Made by a program: the position numbers and the translations under genes. A model generated the notes under the pieces. That model searched no databases and was not told the DNA's origin. It was given only the letters and a program-made list of their open reading frames with translations. A stretch of DNA of 64,000 nt from Yinghuangia sp035454725 (GTDB taxonomy: Bacteria > Actinomycetota > Actinomycetes > Streptomycetales > Streptomycetaceae). Below are positions 8,386-16,241 of this stretch, piece by piece (positions within the stretch are counted from its first letter, which is position 1; every line of letters begins with the position of its first letter). The stretch covers positions 231,181 through 295,180 of the forward strand of contig NZ_JBPKBI010000008.1 in the NCBI RefSeq assembly GCF_051388935.1, given 5' to 3'.

Positions 8386-9747
8386 ATGGCGCGTCCGAAG
8401 ATCGTGGTGGTCGGCGGCGGGTTCGCCGGGGCCGAATGCCTGCATCGGCTGGAACGCAGGCTCGGCCCCGCCGAGGCGGATCTGCTGCTCGTCACGCCCA
8501 CCGACTACCAGCTCTACCTGCCGCTTCTGCCGCACGTCGCCGCCGGCGTGCTGACGCCGCAGTCCGTCGCCGTGTCGCTGCGCCGCAGACTCCGAAGAAC
8601 CCGCCTCCTGCCGGGCGCGGCCATCGGCGTCGACGTGCACGCCAAGGTGTGCGTGGTCCGGAAGACCACGGGCGAAGTGCTCGACGTGCCGTACGACCAG
8701 CTCGTACTCACGGCCGGGAGTACGACCCGTACGTTCGACATCCCGGGACTGTCGCAGTACGCCCTCGGCATGAAGACCCTCGCCCAGGCCGCCTATCTGC
8801 GCGACCATGTCATCGCCCAGCTCGACCTCGCCGCCGTCACCCAGGACGCCGCCGAGCGCGACGCGCGCCTGCGGTTCGTCGTGGTCGGCGGCGGCTACGC
8901 CGGCACCGAGACGGCGGCCTGCCTCCAGCGCCTGACCACCGCCGCCGCGCGACGGTACCCGCGCCTCGATCCGGCGCTGATCGAATGGCATCTGATCGAC
9001 GTCGCCCCGAAGCTGCTGCCGGAACTCGGCGAGAAACTCGGGGCCAAGGCGATGATGATGCTGCGGCGCCGCGGGGTCGAGTTCTCCCTAGGAACCTCCG
9101 TGAGCTCGGTGGAGGCGACCTGCGTCACGCTCACCGACGGGCGGGTGCTGCCCACCCACACCCTCATCTGGACGGCCGGTGTCAAGGCCAGCCCGCTCGT
9201 GGACACCCTGTCGACCGAGACGCTGCGCGGACGCCTCGTGGCCACGCCGGAGTTGACCGTGCCCGGCATCGACTCGGTCCTGGCCGCGGGCGACGCCGCC
9301 GCTGTTCCCGACCTCGCCAAGGGCGGCGACGCGGTCACCCCGCCGACCGCGCAGCACGCGCAGCGGCAGGGCAAAGTGCTCGCCGACAACGTGGTCGCAA
9401 GGCTGCACGGACGGCCGCTCAAGCCCTACTACCACCGCGATCTCGGCCTGGTCGTCGACCTGGGCGGCAAGGACGCGGTGTCCAAGCCGCTCGGTGTCGA
9501 ACTGTCGGGCGTCCCGGCTCAGGCCGTCGCCCGGGGCTACCACGTGCTGTCGCTGCCGACCGTCACCGCGCGCACCCGCGTCCTGGTCAACTGGGCGCTC
9601 AACGCGACTGCGGGCGACGACTTCGTGCGCACCGGCTTCCAGGCCGGACGGCCCGCGAGGCTCCAGGACTTCGAACAGACCGAGGCCTATCTCAGCACCG
9701 ACCAAATTGCGCACCACGAACGCCCGCAGGCGCGCAGGACCGGGTGA
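8386..9747 (+). CDS. ndh: Type II NADH dehydrogenase-like NAD(P)/FAD oxidoreductase
   Basis: A 453-residue membrane-associated flavoprotein predicted to pass electrons from NADH to quinone without pumping protons. The FAD-binding GxGxxG variant is VVVGGGFAG near the N-terminus and the NADH-binding copy is VVVGGGYAG near residue 165. The second FAD motif is LAAGDAAAVPD, near residue 303. TPPTAQHAQRQG, which follows it, resembles the quinone-site region of NDH-2, and a C-terminal amphipathic part (ARTRVLVNWALNATAGDDF) could anchor it to the membrane. GAGGAG precedes the ATG. The length suits NDH-2 (about 430-460). It is monocistronic as far as visible. Confidence 0.85.
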   Translation: MARPKIVVVGGGFAGAECLHRLERRLGPAEADLLLVTPTDYQLYLPLLPHVAAGVLTPQSVAVSLRRRLRRTRLLPGAAIGVDVHAKVCVVRKTTGEVLDVPYDQLVLTAGSTTRTFDIPGLSQYALGMKTLAQAAYLRDHVIAQLDLAAVTQDAAERDARLRFVVVGGGYAGTETAACLQRLTTAAARRYPRLDPALIEWHLIDVAPKLLPELGEKLGAKAMMMLRRRGVEFSLGTSVSSVEATCVTLTDGRVLPTHTLIWTAGVKASPLVDTLSTETLRGRLVATPELTVPGIDSVLAAGDAAAVPDLAKGGDAVTPPTAQHAQRQGKVLADNVVARLHGRPLKPYYHRDLGLVVDLGGKDAVSKPLGVELSGVPAQAVARGYHVLSLPTVTARTRVLVNWALNATAGDDFVRTGFQAGRPARLQDFEQTEAYLSTDQIAHHERPQARRTG

Positions 9748-9982
9748 GCCACGGCGGGGCGCGGGCGGGGTCGCGATCTCCGCGATCGTCGCGATTGTCA
9801 CGGTTCTGAAATAGCGCGACGGGGCGGGCGGTGGGACGCCATGATGAGTGACGGAAACACGTGATTGTCGGCCCCGGCCCGCCATCGGGGGCGTCGGGAA
9901 CAGGGGCTTGTGAGGTACGGGTCGTGACCCGCCTCGGGGAAATTTCTGTCATTCCCGTCCAGGGGATATGCAGGGGGGAAGC

Positions 9983-11089
9983 ATGGAGGCTTGGCCGCCT
10001 CGCATGCCCACGCATGCGTGGAACCGCAGTCGCGCGGCATTAGTGGCACTCATCGCGGCGGTGGCGATGCTCGTCGCCTTGTCCGCGTGTCAAAAATCCG
10101 AGGTCACCGACGTGACCGGCATTGCGGCCGGCGAGGTCGGGGAAGGCCCGTTCTCCGCCGACTTCGGGGCCGACGTCAAGGGGCTCACCGCCGCAGTGTC
10201 GACGGAAAAGCTCCGCGGCGACACCCCGGGCCTGTTCGGCGGCACGAGAAACGCAAGCGTGTGCGACAAAGCGAAACTCGTCGAATTTCTTCTGACCAAC
10301 GCGGTCCCGGCGACGCGTTGGGTGAAAGTCCTCAAGCTCGCCGACCGGGCCGCCATTCCGGAGTACGTCCGGAAGCTCACCCCGGTCGTGCTGCGTGTCG
10401 ACACGCTCGTACGCAACCACACCATGGACACGTCGTTCGACGCGATTCTCCAAGCGGGTACGGCCGTGCTGGTCGACGAGTTCGGCATTCCCGTCGTCAA
10501 ATGCAATTGCGGCAACCCGCTCACCCGAACGGACAAGGACGCGGGCCGGATCAGGCTCAAGACACCGGACGCGACCTGGAAGAACAAGGGCTCGAAACCC
10601 ACGAGGATCGACAAGCCCAAGACCAAGGTGCCGAAGTTCCACATCGCCGACCTCCAGGCGCCCGACAGCGGAATCAACCGCACGCCGGGCACCGACGGCG
10701 AACAGGACGAGGCCGCGGAGGCGCCCGCCCCGCTGCCCGACCGGAGTGACGACAACGCGTTGTCGCCGTCCGGGTCGGGCACCGGTACCACGACCGACTC
10801 GCCGTCGGGCACGCCGACTTCGACCGGCGACGAGGGAACTCCGACCGGAACCGGAACGGTCGACGGGACACGGACGGCCACCGAGACCGGCCCGCCCACC
10901 GGCACAAGGACCAGTACGGCAACCGCAACAGCGACCGACGACGGCACGAGCGACAGCACCGACTACAGCACCGACGGCACCGACGGCACCGACGGCACGA
11001 GTGAACGCACCAGCACCGCGACGAAGCCGATGACGGTCACCAAACCCGCCGGGGCGACGACACGGCCGAGGGTGACCGGATCACCGTGA
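9983..11089 (+). CDS. Secreted lipoprotein with DUF6777-like domain and Ser/Thr/Gly-rich tail
   Basis: A 368-residue predicted lipoprotein. A signal peptide with a hydrophobic core ends in the lipobox LSAC. The next 180 residues resemble the Streptomyces DUF6777 type: GLFGGTRNASVCDKAKLVEF, then LTPVVLRVDTLVRNH, then AGTAVLVDEFGIPVVKCNCG. The last 140 residues are a Thr/Ser/Gly/Asp-rich spacer with DGT-type repeats, as in wall-spanning linkers. ATG 9983 was preferred to 9968 because AGGGGGGA lies just before it. Function is unknown; the tail suggests the folded part is held away from the membrane. A strong bidirectional terminator follows. Confidence 0.75.
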   Translation: MEAWPPRMPTHAWNRSRAALVALIAAVAMLVALSACQKSEVTDVTGIAAGEVGEGPFSADFGADVKGLTAAVSTEKLRGDTPGLFGGTRNASVCDKAKLVEFLLTNAVPATRWVKVLKLADRAAIPEYVRKLTPVVLRVDTLVRNHTMDTSFDAILQAGTAVLVDEFGIPVVKCNCGNPLTRTDKDAGRIRLKTPDATWKNKGSKPTRIDKPKTKVPKFHIADLQAPDSGINRTPGTDGEQDEAAEAPAPLPDRSDDNALSPSGSGTGTTTDSPSGTPTSTGDEGTPTGTGTVDGTRTATETGPPTGTRTSTATATATDDGTSDSTDYSTDGTDGTDGTSERTSTATKPMTVTKPAGATTRPRVTGSP

Positions 11090-11155
11090 GGCGTCGGCCG
11101 CCGTGTGCGTCACCGGCTGCCTGACGGTGCCGGCGGCATTCGGGGAACAGCGAAC

Positions 11156-11193
11156 GGGCCCTGGACGGAGGAGAGTTCCTCCGTCCAGGGCCC
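11156..11193. terminator. Bidirectional hairpin terminator
   Basis: A 17-bp perfect stem (arms 11156-11172 and 11177-11193, sequence GGGCCCTGGACGGAGGA) is closed by a GAGT loop. It lies between the convergent lipoprotein and TROVE genes. There is no long T tract, as is usual in Streptomyces. Confidence 0.8.
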
Positions 11194-11211
11194 GCTGCAC
11201 GTGGGGCAGTG

Positions 11212-12807
11212 TCACTCCCACGGCCACCCGGCGTCGAAGCCCCGGTCGAGCAGGTCCAGCAACGTGAAGAGCTTGTCGCTGAATCCGCCGATCTCGTGCC
11301 GGTTGGGTGTGCCCGCGGCGACCACCGTCGGTGCGTAACCGGATGTGTTGACGCCGAACATCGGCACGGACGCCGGGATCGCCTCCGACACCGACAGCCC
11401 TTCGGCGTGTGTACCCGCGTACCGGAACGCCTGCATGTCGGAGACAAGCACGACCCGGTCATGCCCGTCGTACGCGGCCCGGAGCGCGCGTACCGTCTCC
11501 GTGCCGTGCCCCACCTCGCCGTTGCGTCGGCAGAAAGCCTCGACGTCGCGCAGCACCGAACCGCCGCGCGCGTGCACGCGGTGGGTGAACTGCCCGTCCG
11601 CGAACCCGACGAGGTCCACCTCGGCCCCGCGGTGCGCGAGGGCGACGCCGAAGAGCGCGCCGATGTCCGAGTGGGTCACCGTCGAACGCGCCGACACCCG
11701 CGACGACATGCTGCCCGACGTGTCGACGAGCACCAGCGTGCGGCCCGGCAGCGCCGGGAGGTTCGCCGTCGACGCGGCGAGCGCCTTGTCGAGCGCGTGG
11801 CCCCAGCGCTGCGACGGCGCGCTGCGGTACGCGGACAGGAAGCGGTACGGGAACAGCCGCGAAGCGCGGATCGCCGCAGGGTCCGCGATACGCCGCGCCA
11901 CTTGCTCGGCCACCTCGTCCGAGACGCCCGCCTCGTCGAGGTTGCGCAGGTTGCGGATGAGCGCCATCACGCCCATCGACGGCAGAATCGCCTCCCACAG
12001 CCGGTCCTTGGGGATCCGCCGGCCGGCGAGCGACAGGACGTCCTCCCACGTCATACCGGCATCGCGGAGCCGGTCGGCGTCCAGCAGCACGGCCGGGTCG
12101 TCCTCCGCCGCCGCGCGCAGCGCGCGGTTCGCGGCGATCATCCGCAACTGGGCGGGGACTTCGTCACCACGCCCGTGCCGACGGTCGATCGCGTGCCGGA
12201 ACAACGCGCCCTGCCAGGGCTTTTCGGCCGCGGGTGCGGCGTGCGTCAGCTCCAGCACGTCGGCGAACCGGAAACTCCGGGCGGCCGTGTCGTACTTCAG
12301 CAGCGCCCGCTCGGTGTACAGCCGCGCCGCTGCGTCGGCGACACCGCGCTTGACCGGCTTCGGCAGGCTGCGCCCGTGCGTCGACGTCCAGTATGCCAGC
12401 AACTCGCCCGGCTCGTCGGGGCGTTGCAGTGCGGCGTCGATGATCGCCCGGTTCATGCCGTGCCGGCCGAGCGTCAGCCGCGCGAAGACCGCCTCGGCCG
12501 CCGCCACGAGTGCCGCGGAACGCATGCCCGCCGCATCGCGCAGCCAGCCGACGAACCCGACCATCCACAACGGGTCTTCGGCCGCGACGTCGTGGACCAG
12601 ATCGCGGAACCGGCGGTCGCGCTCGTCCGCGGTCTCGTAGAACGACGCCTCGCCGACCATGTTGGTGAGTGCGAACAGCACCAGTTCGCCGCGCGGTTCG
12701 CGCAGATACGCGGCGCCGCCCTCGAACGTCCGGGTCGTGGGCACGCGCATCGTGGTCCGCACCGGGCCGACGGGCGGCCGGGCGACATGCCGGTTGAACT
12801 TGGCCAT
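11212..12807 (-). CDS. rsr: TROVE domain Ro60-like RNA-binding protein (Rsr)
   Basis: A 531-residue bacterial ortholog of the Ro60 autoantigen. The N-terminal 340 residues are the HEAT-repeat TROVE ring (RGELVLFALTNMVGE, YETADERDRRFRDLV, then IPKDRLWEAILPSMGVMALIRNLRN). The C-terminus is a von Willebrand A domain with a complete MIDAS start, D362-x-S364-x-S366 in VDTSGSMSS. Family members bind Y RNAs and misfolded RNAs and, in Deinococcus, work with the exoribonuclease PNPase in RNA decay. The ATG at 12807 has GGGGGGA seven bases upstream, inside a leader hairpin. Two Y RNA-like structures lie directly upstream on the same strand. The same frame is open back to 13059, but that extension runs through the structured RNAs and is not protein. 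Confidence 0.9.
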   Translation of the reverse strand: MAKFNRHVARPPVGPVRTTMRVPTTRTFEGGAAYLREPRGELVLFALTNMVGEASFYETADERDRRFRDLVHDVAAEDPLWMVGFVGWLRDAAGMRSAALVAAAEAVFARLTLGRHGMNRAIIDAALQRPDEPGELLAYWTSTHGRSLPKPVKRGVADAAARLYTERALLKYDTAARSFRFADVLELTHAAPAAEKPWQGALFRHAIDRRHGRGDEVPAQLRMIAANRALRAAAEDDPAVLLDADRLRDAGMTWEDVLSLAGRRIPKDRLWEAILPSMGVMALIRNLRNLDEAGVSDEVAEQVARRIADPAAIRASRLFPYRFLSAYRSAPSQRWGHALDKALAASTANLPALPGRTLVLVDTSGSMSSRVSARSTVTHSDIGALFGVALAHRGAEVDLVGFADGQFTHRVHARGGSVLRDVEAFCRRNGEVGHGTETVRALRAAYDGHDRVVLVSDMQAFRYAGTHAEGLSVSEAIPASVPMFGVNTSGYAPTVVAAGTPNRHEIGGFSDKLFTLLDLLDRGFDAGWPWE

Positions 12808-12813
12808 GTGGAA

Positions 12814-12841
12814 TCCCCCCGTGGGAGTTGAATACGGGGGG
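12814..12841 (-). promoter_or_regulatory. Leader hairpin covering the TROVE ribosome binding site
   Basis: An 8-bp perfect inverted repeat (12815-12822 with 12834-12841, minus-strand arms CCCCCCGT and ACGGGGGG, 11-base loop) pairs the G-run used as Shine-Dalgarno for the start codon at 12807. Folding would hide the ribosome site. It could also act as a processing or termination boundary between the Y RNA and the mRNA. Confidence 0.65.
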
Positions 12842-12844
12842 CGT

Positions 12845-12992
12845 CGCGGGGGTGCCCGAGATCCGAGCGGCTCCGGAACAAACGTGCTCTGCCTTTGAGC
12901 TACCGCCGGGTTGCCCCGACGACCGGGACTCGAACCCGGAACCTCGCCATTATCAGTGGAAGTAACCGATGCCTGCGCACCGGGCACCCGCG
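12845..12992 (-). ncRNA. Y RNA candidate with circularly permuted tRNA-like module (YrlA type)
   Basis: Minus strand, 5' to 3'. A lower stem pairs CGCGGGTGCCCG (12992-12981) with CGGGCA and CCCGCG (12858-12853, 12850-12845) around a 2-base bulge. An internal loop with GTGCGCA follows, then an upper stem GGCATCGG/CCGGAGCC (12973-12966 with 12876-12869; one A-A mismatch). Inside lies a tRNA-like module in permuted order: T-arm CCGGG-TTCGAGT-CCCGG (12939-12923); an 8-bp acceptor-like stem TCGTCGGG/CCCGGCGG capped by a GCAA tetraloop (12922-12903); TA as positions 8-9; and D-arm GCTC-AAAGGCA-GAGC (12900-12886) with the GG that would touch the T-loop. There is no anticodon arm; the Ro-binding stem takes its place. 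This is the layout described for bacterial YrlA RNAs, and the Ro60 gene begins 38 bases downstream. Confidence 0.82.
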
Positions 12993-12997
12993 CCCGC

Positions 12998-13066
12998 CCT
13001 CCCGAGATCGGAAGCGGCCCCGGCTTTTTCGTGGAATGAAGTAACCGGGACCTGCGCACCGGGAGG
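12998..13066 (-). ncRNA. Short Y RNA candidate lacking the tRNA-like module
   Basis: Minus strand, 5' to 3'. A lower stem CCTCCCG/CGGGAGG (13066-13060 with 13004-12998) leads to the internal-loop strand GTGCGCA, identical to that of the neighbouring RNA. The upper stem GGTCCCGG/CCGGGGCC (13052-13045 with 13023-13016) is capped by a 21-base loop that starts TTACTTC, also shared. The opposite loop strand ends GATCT in both RNAs. The stems differ in sequence between the two RNAs yet remain paired, which supports the fold. Only five bases separate this unit from the next. Competing pairings exist (CGCACC-TCCC-GGTGCG and CCGGCTT/AAGCCGG), so the structure needs testing. No convincing promoter was found upstream. 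Confidence 0.65.
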
Positions 13067-13090
13067 TGCGTACAAGCCGGCGAAGTCCTC

Positions 13091-13112
13091 CGCCCGGGTG
13101 GCCACCCGGGCG
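13091..13112. repeat. Perfect 22-bp palindrome upstream of the Y RNA pair
   Basis: CGCCCGGGTGG is followed directly by its reverse complement. It lies 25 bp before the first Y RNA-like unit on the minus strand. It could be an operator, a cruciform-forming site, or part of the primary transcript. Confidence 0.6.
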
Positions 13113-13303
13113 AGTCCCTCGCGCCTTGCTCTGCACCGATGTTCGGGGATCACCAGCCGCCTGTCGACCTGTTTTCGCGCACGTCCGAGCGCGTTGCCCG
13201 GCCGTCCGGCGCGTCACCGGCGTGCCGTGTCCGCCCGGTGCGGGACGCCTTTGGGGTCGCGGGAGCGGCGGGCGGTCGGGGCGCACACCGCCGGTCGGCC
13301 GGG

Positions 13304-14179
13304 TCAGGTCCCGGGCGGCGGATCCAGTCCCAGGACGCGTGCGGCGTTGCCGCTGAGGAATTGCGGCCACACCTCGTCCTTGAAGCCGACTGACGGCAGT
13401 TCGCCGAAGATGCGGTCGAGGGTGAGCCCCATCGGGAAGTAGCCCGCGTACAGAATCTTGTGGGCGCCACGGGTGTTGGCGTAGTCGACGATCGCCTGCG
13501 GGTAGTAGCGCGGGGCGAAGGCCGACGTCGAGTAGTACAGGTTGGGCCACTTGATCATGAGCTTGACGGCCAGGTCGACCCACGGCTCGCAGCCGTGGCG
13601 GGTGACCATCACCAAGTCCGGGAAGTCGTACATGACTTCGTCGATGCGTTCGACGTGTTGGGCGGCGAACCTCAGGCGGGGGCCCGGGACTCCGGCGCAG
13701 ACGAAGATCGGGATGCCCAGTTCCACGCACTTGGCGTAGACCGGGTACATCTTCTTGTCGTCGATCGGCACCTGCGGAAAGGTTCCCGACGGAAAGCAGC
13801 CCACCGCCCGGGTCCCGAACTCCTCATGCTCGCGGACGAGTTGCCGGATGCCTTCCATGCCTGTGTTGGGGTCGACGGTCGACGACGCGACGAAACGCCC
13901 CGGGTGGCGGCGCAGCGCCTCGCGCGAGGTATCGTCGCCGACGCCGATCATGCCCTGCCGGATGCCGAAGCGGTCCATCTCGTGGAGGGTGAACGCCACC
14001 GGATCGTCGGTGGGCAGGTCCTTGGGCACGCCCTTGAACATGAACTCGGCCGGGAAATGGAAGGATTCGCGCGACTCGCGGTCCTTGGTCTGCCTGCGGA
14101 TGAACGCGTACTGGTCCCAACCCTTGTGCGGGAAGCCGATCATCGTGTCGATGACCGGGACATCGGTGGGGAAGGCCAT
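13304..14179 (-). CDS. Amidohydrolase family protein (second gene of operon)
   Basis: A 291-residue metal-dependent hydrolase or decarboxylase of the amidohydrolase-2 type (the ACMSD-like TIM barrel). It lacks the classical N-terminal HxH and starts VIDTMIGFPHKGWDQY. Visible barrel features are ATVDP-like SSTVDPNTGMEGIRQL, GIPIFVCAG, MVTRHGCEPW with the likely metal His, and YAGYFPMGLTLDRIFGELP at the C-terminal end. AGGAGG sits eight bases before the ATG. It follows another amidohydrolase on the same strand by 68 bases, so they are likely cotranscribed and act on related carboxylated or cyclic substrates. The absence of the HxH could mean altered metal use. Confidence 0.8.
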   Translation of the reverse strand: MAFPTDVPVIDTMIGFPHKGWDQYAFIRRQTKDRESRESFHFPAEFMFKGVPKDLPTDDPVAFTLHEMDRFGIRQGMIGVGDDTSREALRRHPGRFVASSTVDPNTGMEGIRQLVREHEEFGTRAVGCFPSGTFPQVPIDDKKMYPVYAKCVELGIPIFVCAGVPGPRLRFAAQHVERIDEVMYDFPDLVMVTRHGCEPWVDLAVKLMIKWPNLYYSTSAFAPRYYPQAIVDYANTRGAHKILYAGYFPMGLTLDRIFGELPSVGFKDEVWPQFLSGNAARVLGLDPPPGT

Positions 14180-14247
14180 GTGCCCGTCCTCCTGTCCTCC
14201 GGCCGAGCGGCCGTCGGGTCGTCGAGTGCGGCGGGTGCCGTTGCTTG

Positions 14248-15426
14248 TCAGGGGAGGCGGGTGACCAGCGACTCGGCGTTGGTGCGCATCACCCGGATCT
14301 GCTCCTCGTCCAAGTAGCCGGCCTGCTCCAGGTCCTTCACGAAGTTCAGCGGCTGCGCGATGCCTTCGGTGTGCGGCCAGTCGGACCCCAGCATGATCCG
14401 GTCCACGCCGATCACCTCCCGCAGGCGGGTGAGGTCGTTCTCGTGGAACGGCGACACCCACACGTGGCGGCGCAGCGTCTCACGCGGGTCCTCCGGCCAT
14501 GCGTGCGGCTGCTGGCTGTACGACTTCTTCAGCCGCTGGAACAGCGGCGGGATCCAGTCGGCACCGGTCTCGATCGCCGCGATGCGAAGCCGGGGGTGGC
14601 GGGCGAGAACGCCGTTCGCAAGCAGAGCGGCGATGGTGTCCGCAATGGCATCCGGGCTCAGCAGGCCGCGCATCGGCGTCGCACGGAACGCCTCCATCTC
14701 CTGGGACTCGCCCCACCACGAGATCAGTTCGGTGTACGCGCTGTCACCGCCGTGGTAGACGATCGTGATGCCCGCCTCGGCGGCGCGCGCCCAGAACGGC
14801 TCGAAGACCGGGTCGCCGGGGGAGGCCCAGCCGCGCGCGGTGCGGATCGGGCCGTACTGCATGACGATGAGCCGGGCGTCCTGGGCCAGCGCCCAGTCCA
14901 ACTCGGCGACGGCGTTGTCCGGATCGGCGAGCGTGAGGTACGGCGCTGCGAAGATGCGTTCCCTGTAGGCGAACCCCCAGTCCTCCAGGAGCCACCGGTT
15001 GAAGGCCCGGAACGCGGCGCACAGCGCGGGGATGTCGTGGATCAGCGCCTGTTCCATGCCGACTCCCAGAGTCGGGAAGAACAGCGCGCCCGCCAGGCCG
15101 AGTTCGTCCATCGCGAGCAGTCGCGCGTCGCGGTCGCGGTAGGCGGGGCGCGGGGGTTCGAGCTCGCCGAACTGCTCGACGAGCGAGCCCTCCGCGGTGC
15201 CGCGGAACCACTTCTCCAGGACGCCGGGCCGCGCGAGCCGGGAGAATGTCGGGTCGGGAATGAACCTGTTGACCTTGCCGCCAACCAACAGCCGTGTCTT
15301 GCCGTCGACCTGCGCCCATTGCATGCAGCGCTTGCGATAGGCCGGTTCCAGGTGTCGGGTGAAGGCGTCCGTTGCCTCGTAGTAGTGGTTGTCCGCGTCG
15401 AACGCTTGGAATCCGTCGGGCAACAC
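14248..15426 (-). CDS. Amidohydrolase family protein (first gene of operon)
   Basis: A 392-residue amidohydrolase-2/ACMSD-like enzyme. It begins FQAFDADNHYYEATDAF, where D-x-D-x-H replaces the usual HxH, as in the actinobacterial branch of the family. Later landmarks are YHGGDSAYTELISWW, HPRLRIAAIETGADWIPP and GVDRIMLGSDWPHTEG; the last contains the catalytic Asp region and a His. AAGGGGG precedes the GTG start by five bases. It leads a two-gene operon with a second amidohydrolase. A promoter with a TetR-type operator lies 53 bases upstream, and a TetR gene sits just beyond it, so the operon is probably induced by its substrate. Confidence 0.85.
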   Translation of the reverse strand: MLPDGFQAFDADNHYYEATDAFTRHLEPAYRKRCMQWAQVDGKTRLLVGGKVNRFIPDPTFSRLARPGVLEKWFRGTAEGSLVEQFGELEPPRPAYRDRDARLLAMDELGLAGALFFPTLGVGMEQALIHDIPALCAAFRAFNRWLLEDWGFAYRERIFAAPYLTLADPDNAVAELDWALAQDARLIVMQYGPIRTARGWASPGDPVFEPFWARAAEAGITIVYHGGDSAYTELISWWGESQEMEAFRATPMRGLLSPDAIADTIAALLANGVLARHPRLRIAAIETGADWIPPLFQRLKKSYSQQPHAWPEDPRETLRRHVWVSPFHENDLTRLREVIGVDRIMLGSDWPHTEGIAQPLNFVKDLEQAGYLDEEQIRVMRTNAESLVTRLP

Positions 15427-15478
15427 GCTTGCCCCCTTTAAGCGTTGTGTGTGCCACCGGGTATCTCAGGACGCGCTG

Positions 15479-15508
15479 AAACTAGAACACGATTCCTGTT
15501 TGGGTCAA
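15479..15508 (-). promoter_or_regulatory. Promoter with embedded TetR-type operator
   Basis: Minus strand: -35 TTGACC (15508-15503), an 18-bp spacer, and -10 TAGTTT (15484-15479). The spacer contains AACAGGAATCGTGTT (15500-15486), which matches its own reverse complement at 12 of 15 positions, with AACA and TGTT arms. A repressor there would block polymerase. It drives the two amidohydrolase genes; the adjacent TetR at 15616-16236 is the natural candidate. Confidence 0.65.
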
Positions 15509-15615
15509 TGGTCAGGACGCCCGGAGTGGCGTCGGAAGTCATAGGACCGGGGCGAGGGAGGCGGGCCCGTCTCCCATGGGGGACAGGGGAGTTCGGTCCG
15601 GACGGGCCGGCCGGC

Positions 15616-16236
15616 TCAGGTGCCGGCGAAGACGCGGCGCGTCACGCGTTCGAGGTCGGCGAAGGCGTCGGGCCATGCCTTGCGGCCGGTCACCCACGAC
15701 ATGAGCCCGGTGAGCACCACGGCCTGCACGGCCACGCGGATCGTCCGCACGTCGTCGTCCGGCATGCCGTGCATCAGCGCCGCCATCGCCTCGTCCGACG
15801 ACGCCTGCATGCGTGCGATCATCTCGCTCGCGTACGGATCGGCCGAGGACACCAGCGCGACGGCCAGCCGCGCGAATTGCGGGTTCCGCTGAAAAGCCCG
15901 CAGCTCACGCTGGGCATAACGCAGGACGCGCTCCTCGGCGGTCGTCCCGGCGAGCGCGCGCCCCCGGCCGGTCTGCATCTCGGCCACGACCCGGCGCGTC
16001 AGGCGCTCCTGCCAGTCGGCGACGGCTGCCGCGAGCAGGTGCTCCTTGGAGGAGAAGTAGCGGTAGATCGTGCCGAGCGACACGCCGGAACGTGCGGTGA
16101 CGTCCCGCATCTGCAACGCGTCGGGGCCGACCTCGGCGACGAGTTCGATGACCGCATCGGTGATGCGGCGGTGCCGGTCGAGTTGGGCGCGCGTCATGGA
16201 CTCCAGGGCACGGGGCGGGAGTTCACTTGTCGGCAC
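15616..16236 (-). CDS. TetR/AcrR family transcriptional regulator
   Basis: A 206-residue regulator. The DNA-binding domain is RITDAVIELVAEVGPDALQMRDVTARSGVSLGTIYRYFSSKEHLL in two halves, with the recognition helix around SGVSLGTIYRYFSSKE; the rest is the helical effector domain. It lies immediately upstream of the amidohydrolase operon on the same strand, whose promoter carries a palindromic site, so it is the likely local repressor. The GTG at 16236 has no Shine-Dalgarno but sits seven bases after a TAGAAT box, so the mRNA may be leaderless; ATG 16197 is an alternative start. An inverted repeat just upstream would allow autoregulation. Confidence 0.87.
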   Translation of the reverse strand: MPTSELPPRALESMTRAQLDRHRRITDAVIELVAEVGPDALQMRDVTARSGVSLGTIYRYFSSKEHLLAAAVADWQERLTRRVVAEMQTGRGRALAGTTAEERVLRYAQRELRAFQRNPQFARLAVALVSSADPYASEMIARMQASSDEAMAALMHGMPDDDVRTIRVAVQAVVLTGLMSWVTGRKAWPDAFADLERVTRRVFAGT

Positions 16237-16241
16237 GGGAG

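Noticed and set aside
12886..12940. An ordinary tRNA gene on the minus strand
   Set aside because: The T-arm comes 5' of the D-arm, there is no anticodon arm between them, and the acceptor-like stem is closed by a tetraloop, so it is a permuted tRNA-like module.
11212..13059. A 615-residue reading of the TROVE gene that starts at 13059
   Set aside because: The extra 84 residues run through two structured RNAs and a ribosome site; they include the typical false peptide produced by translating a T-arm.
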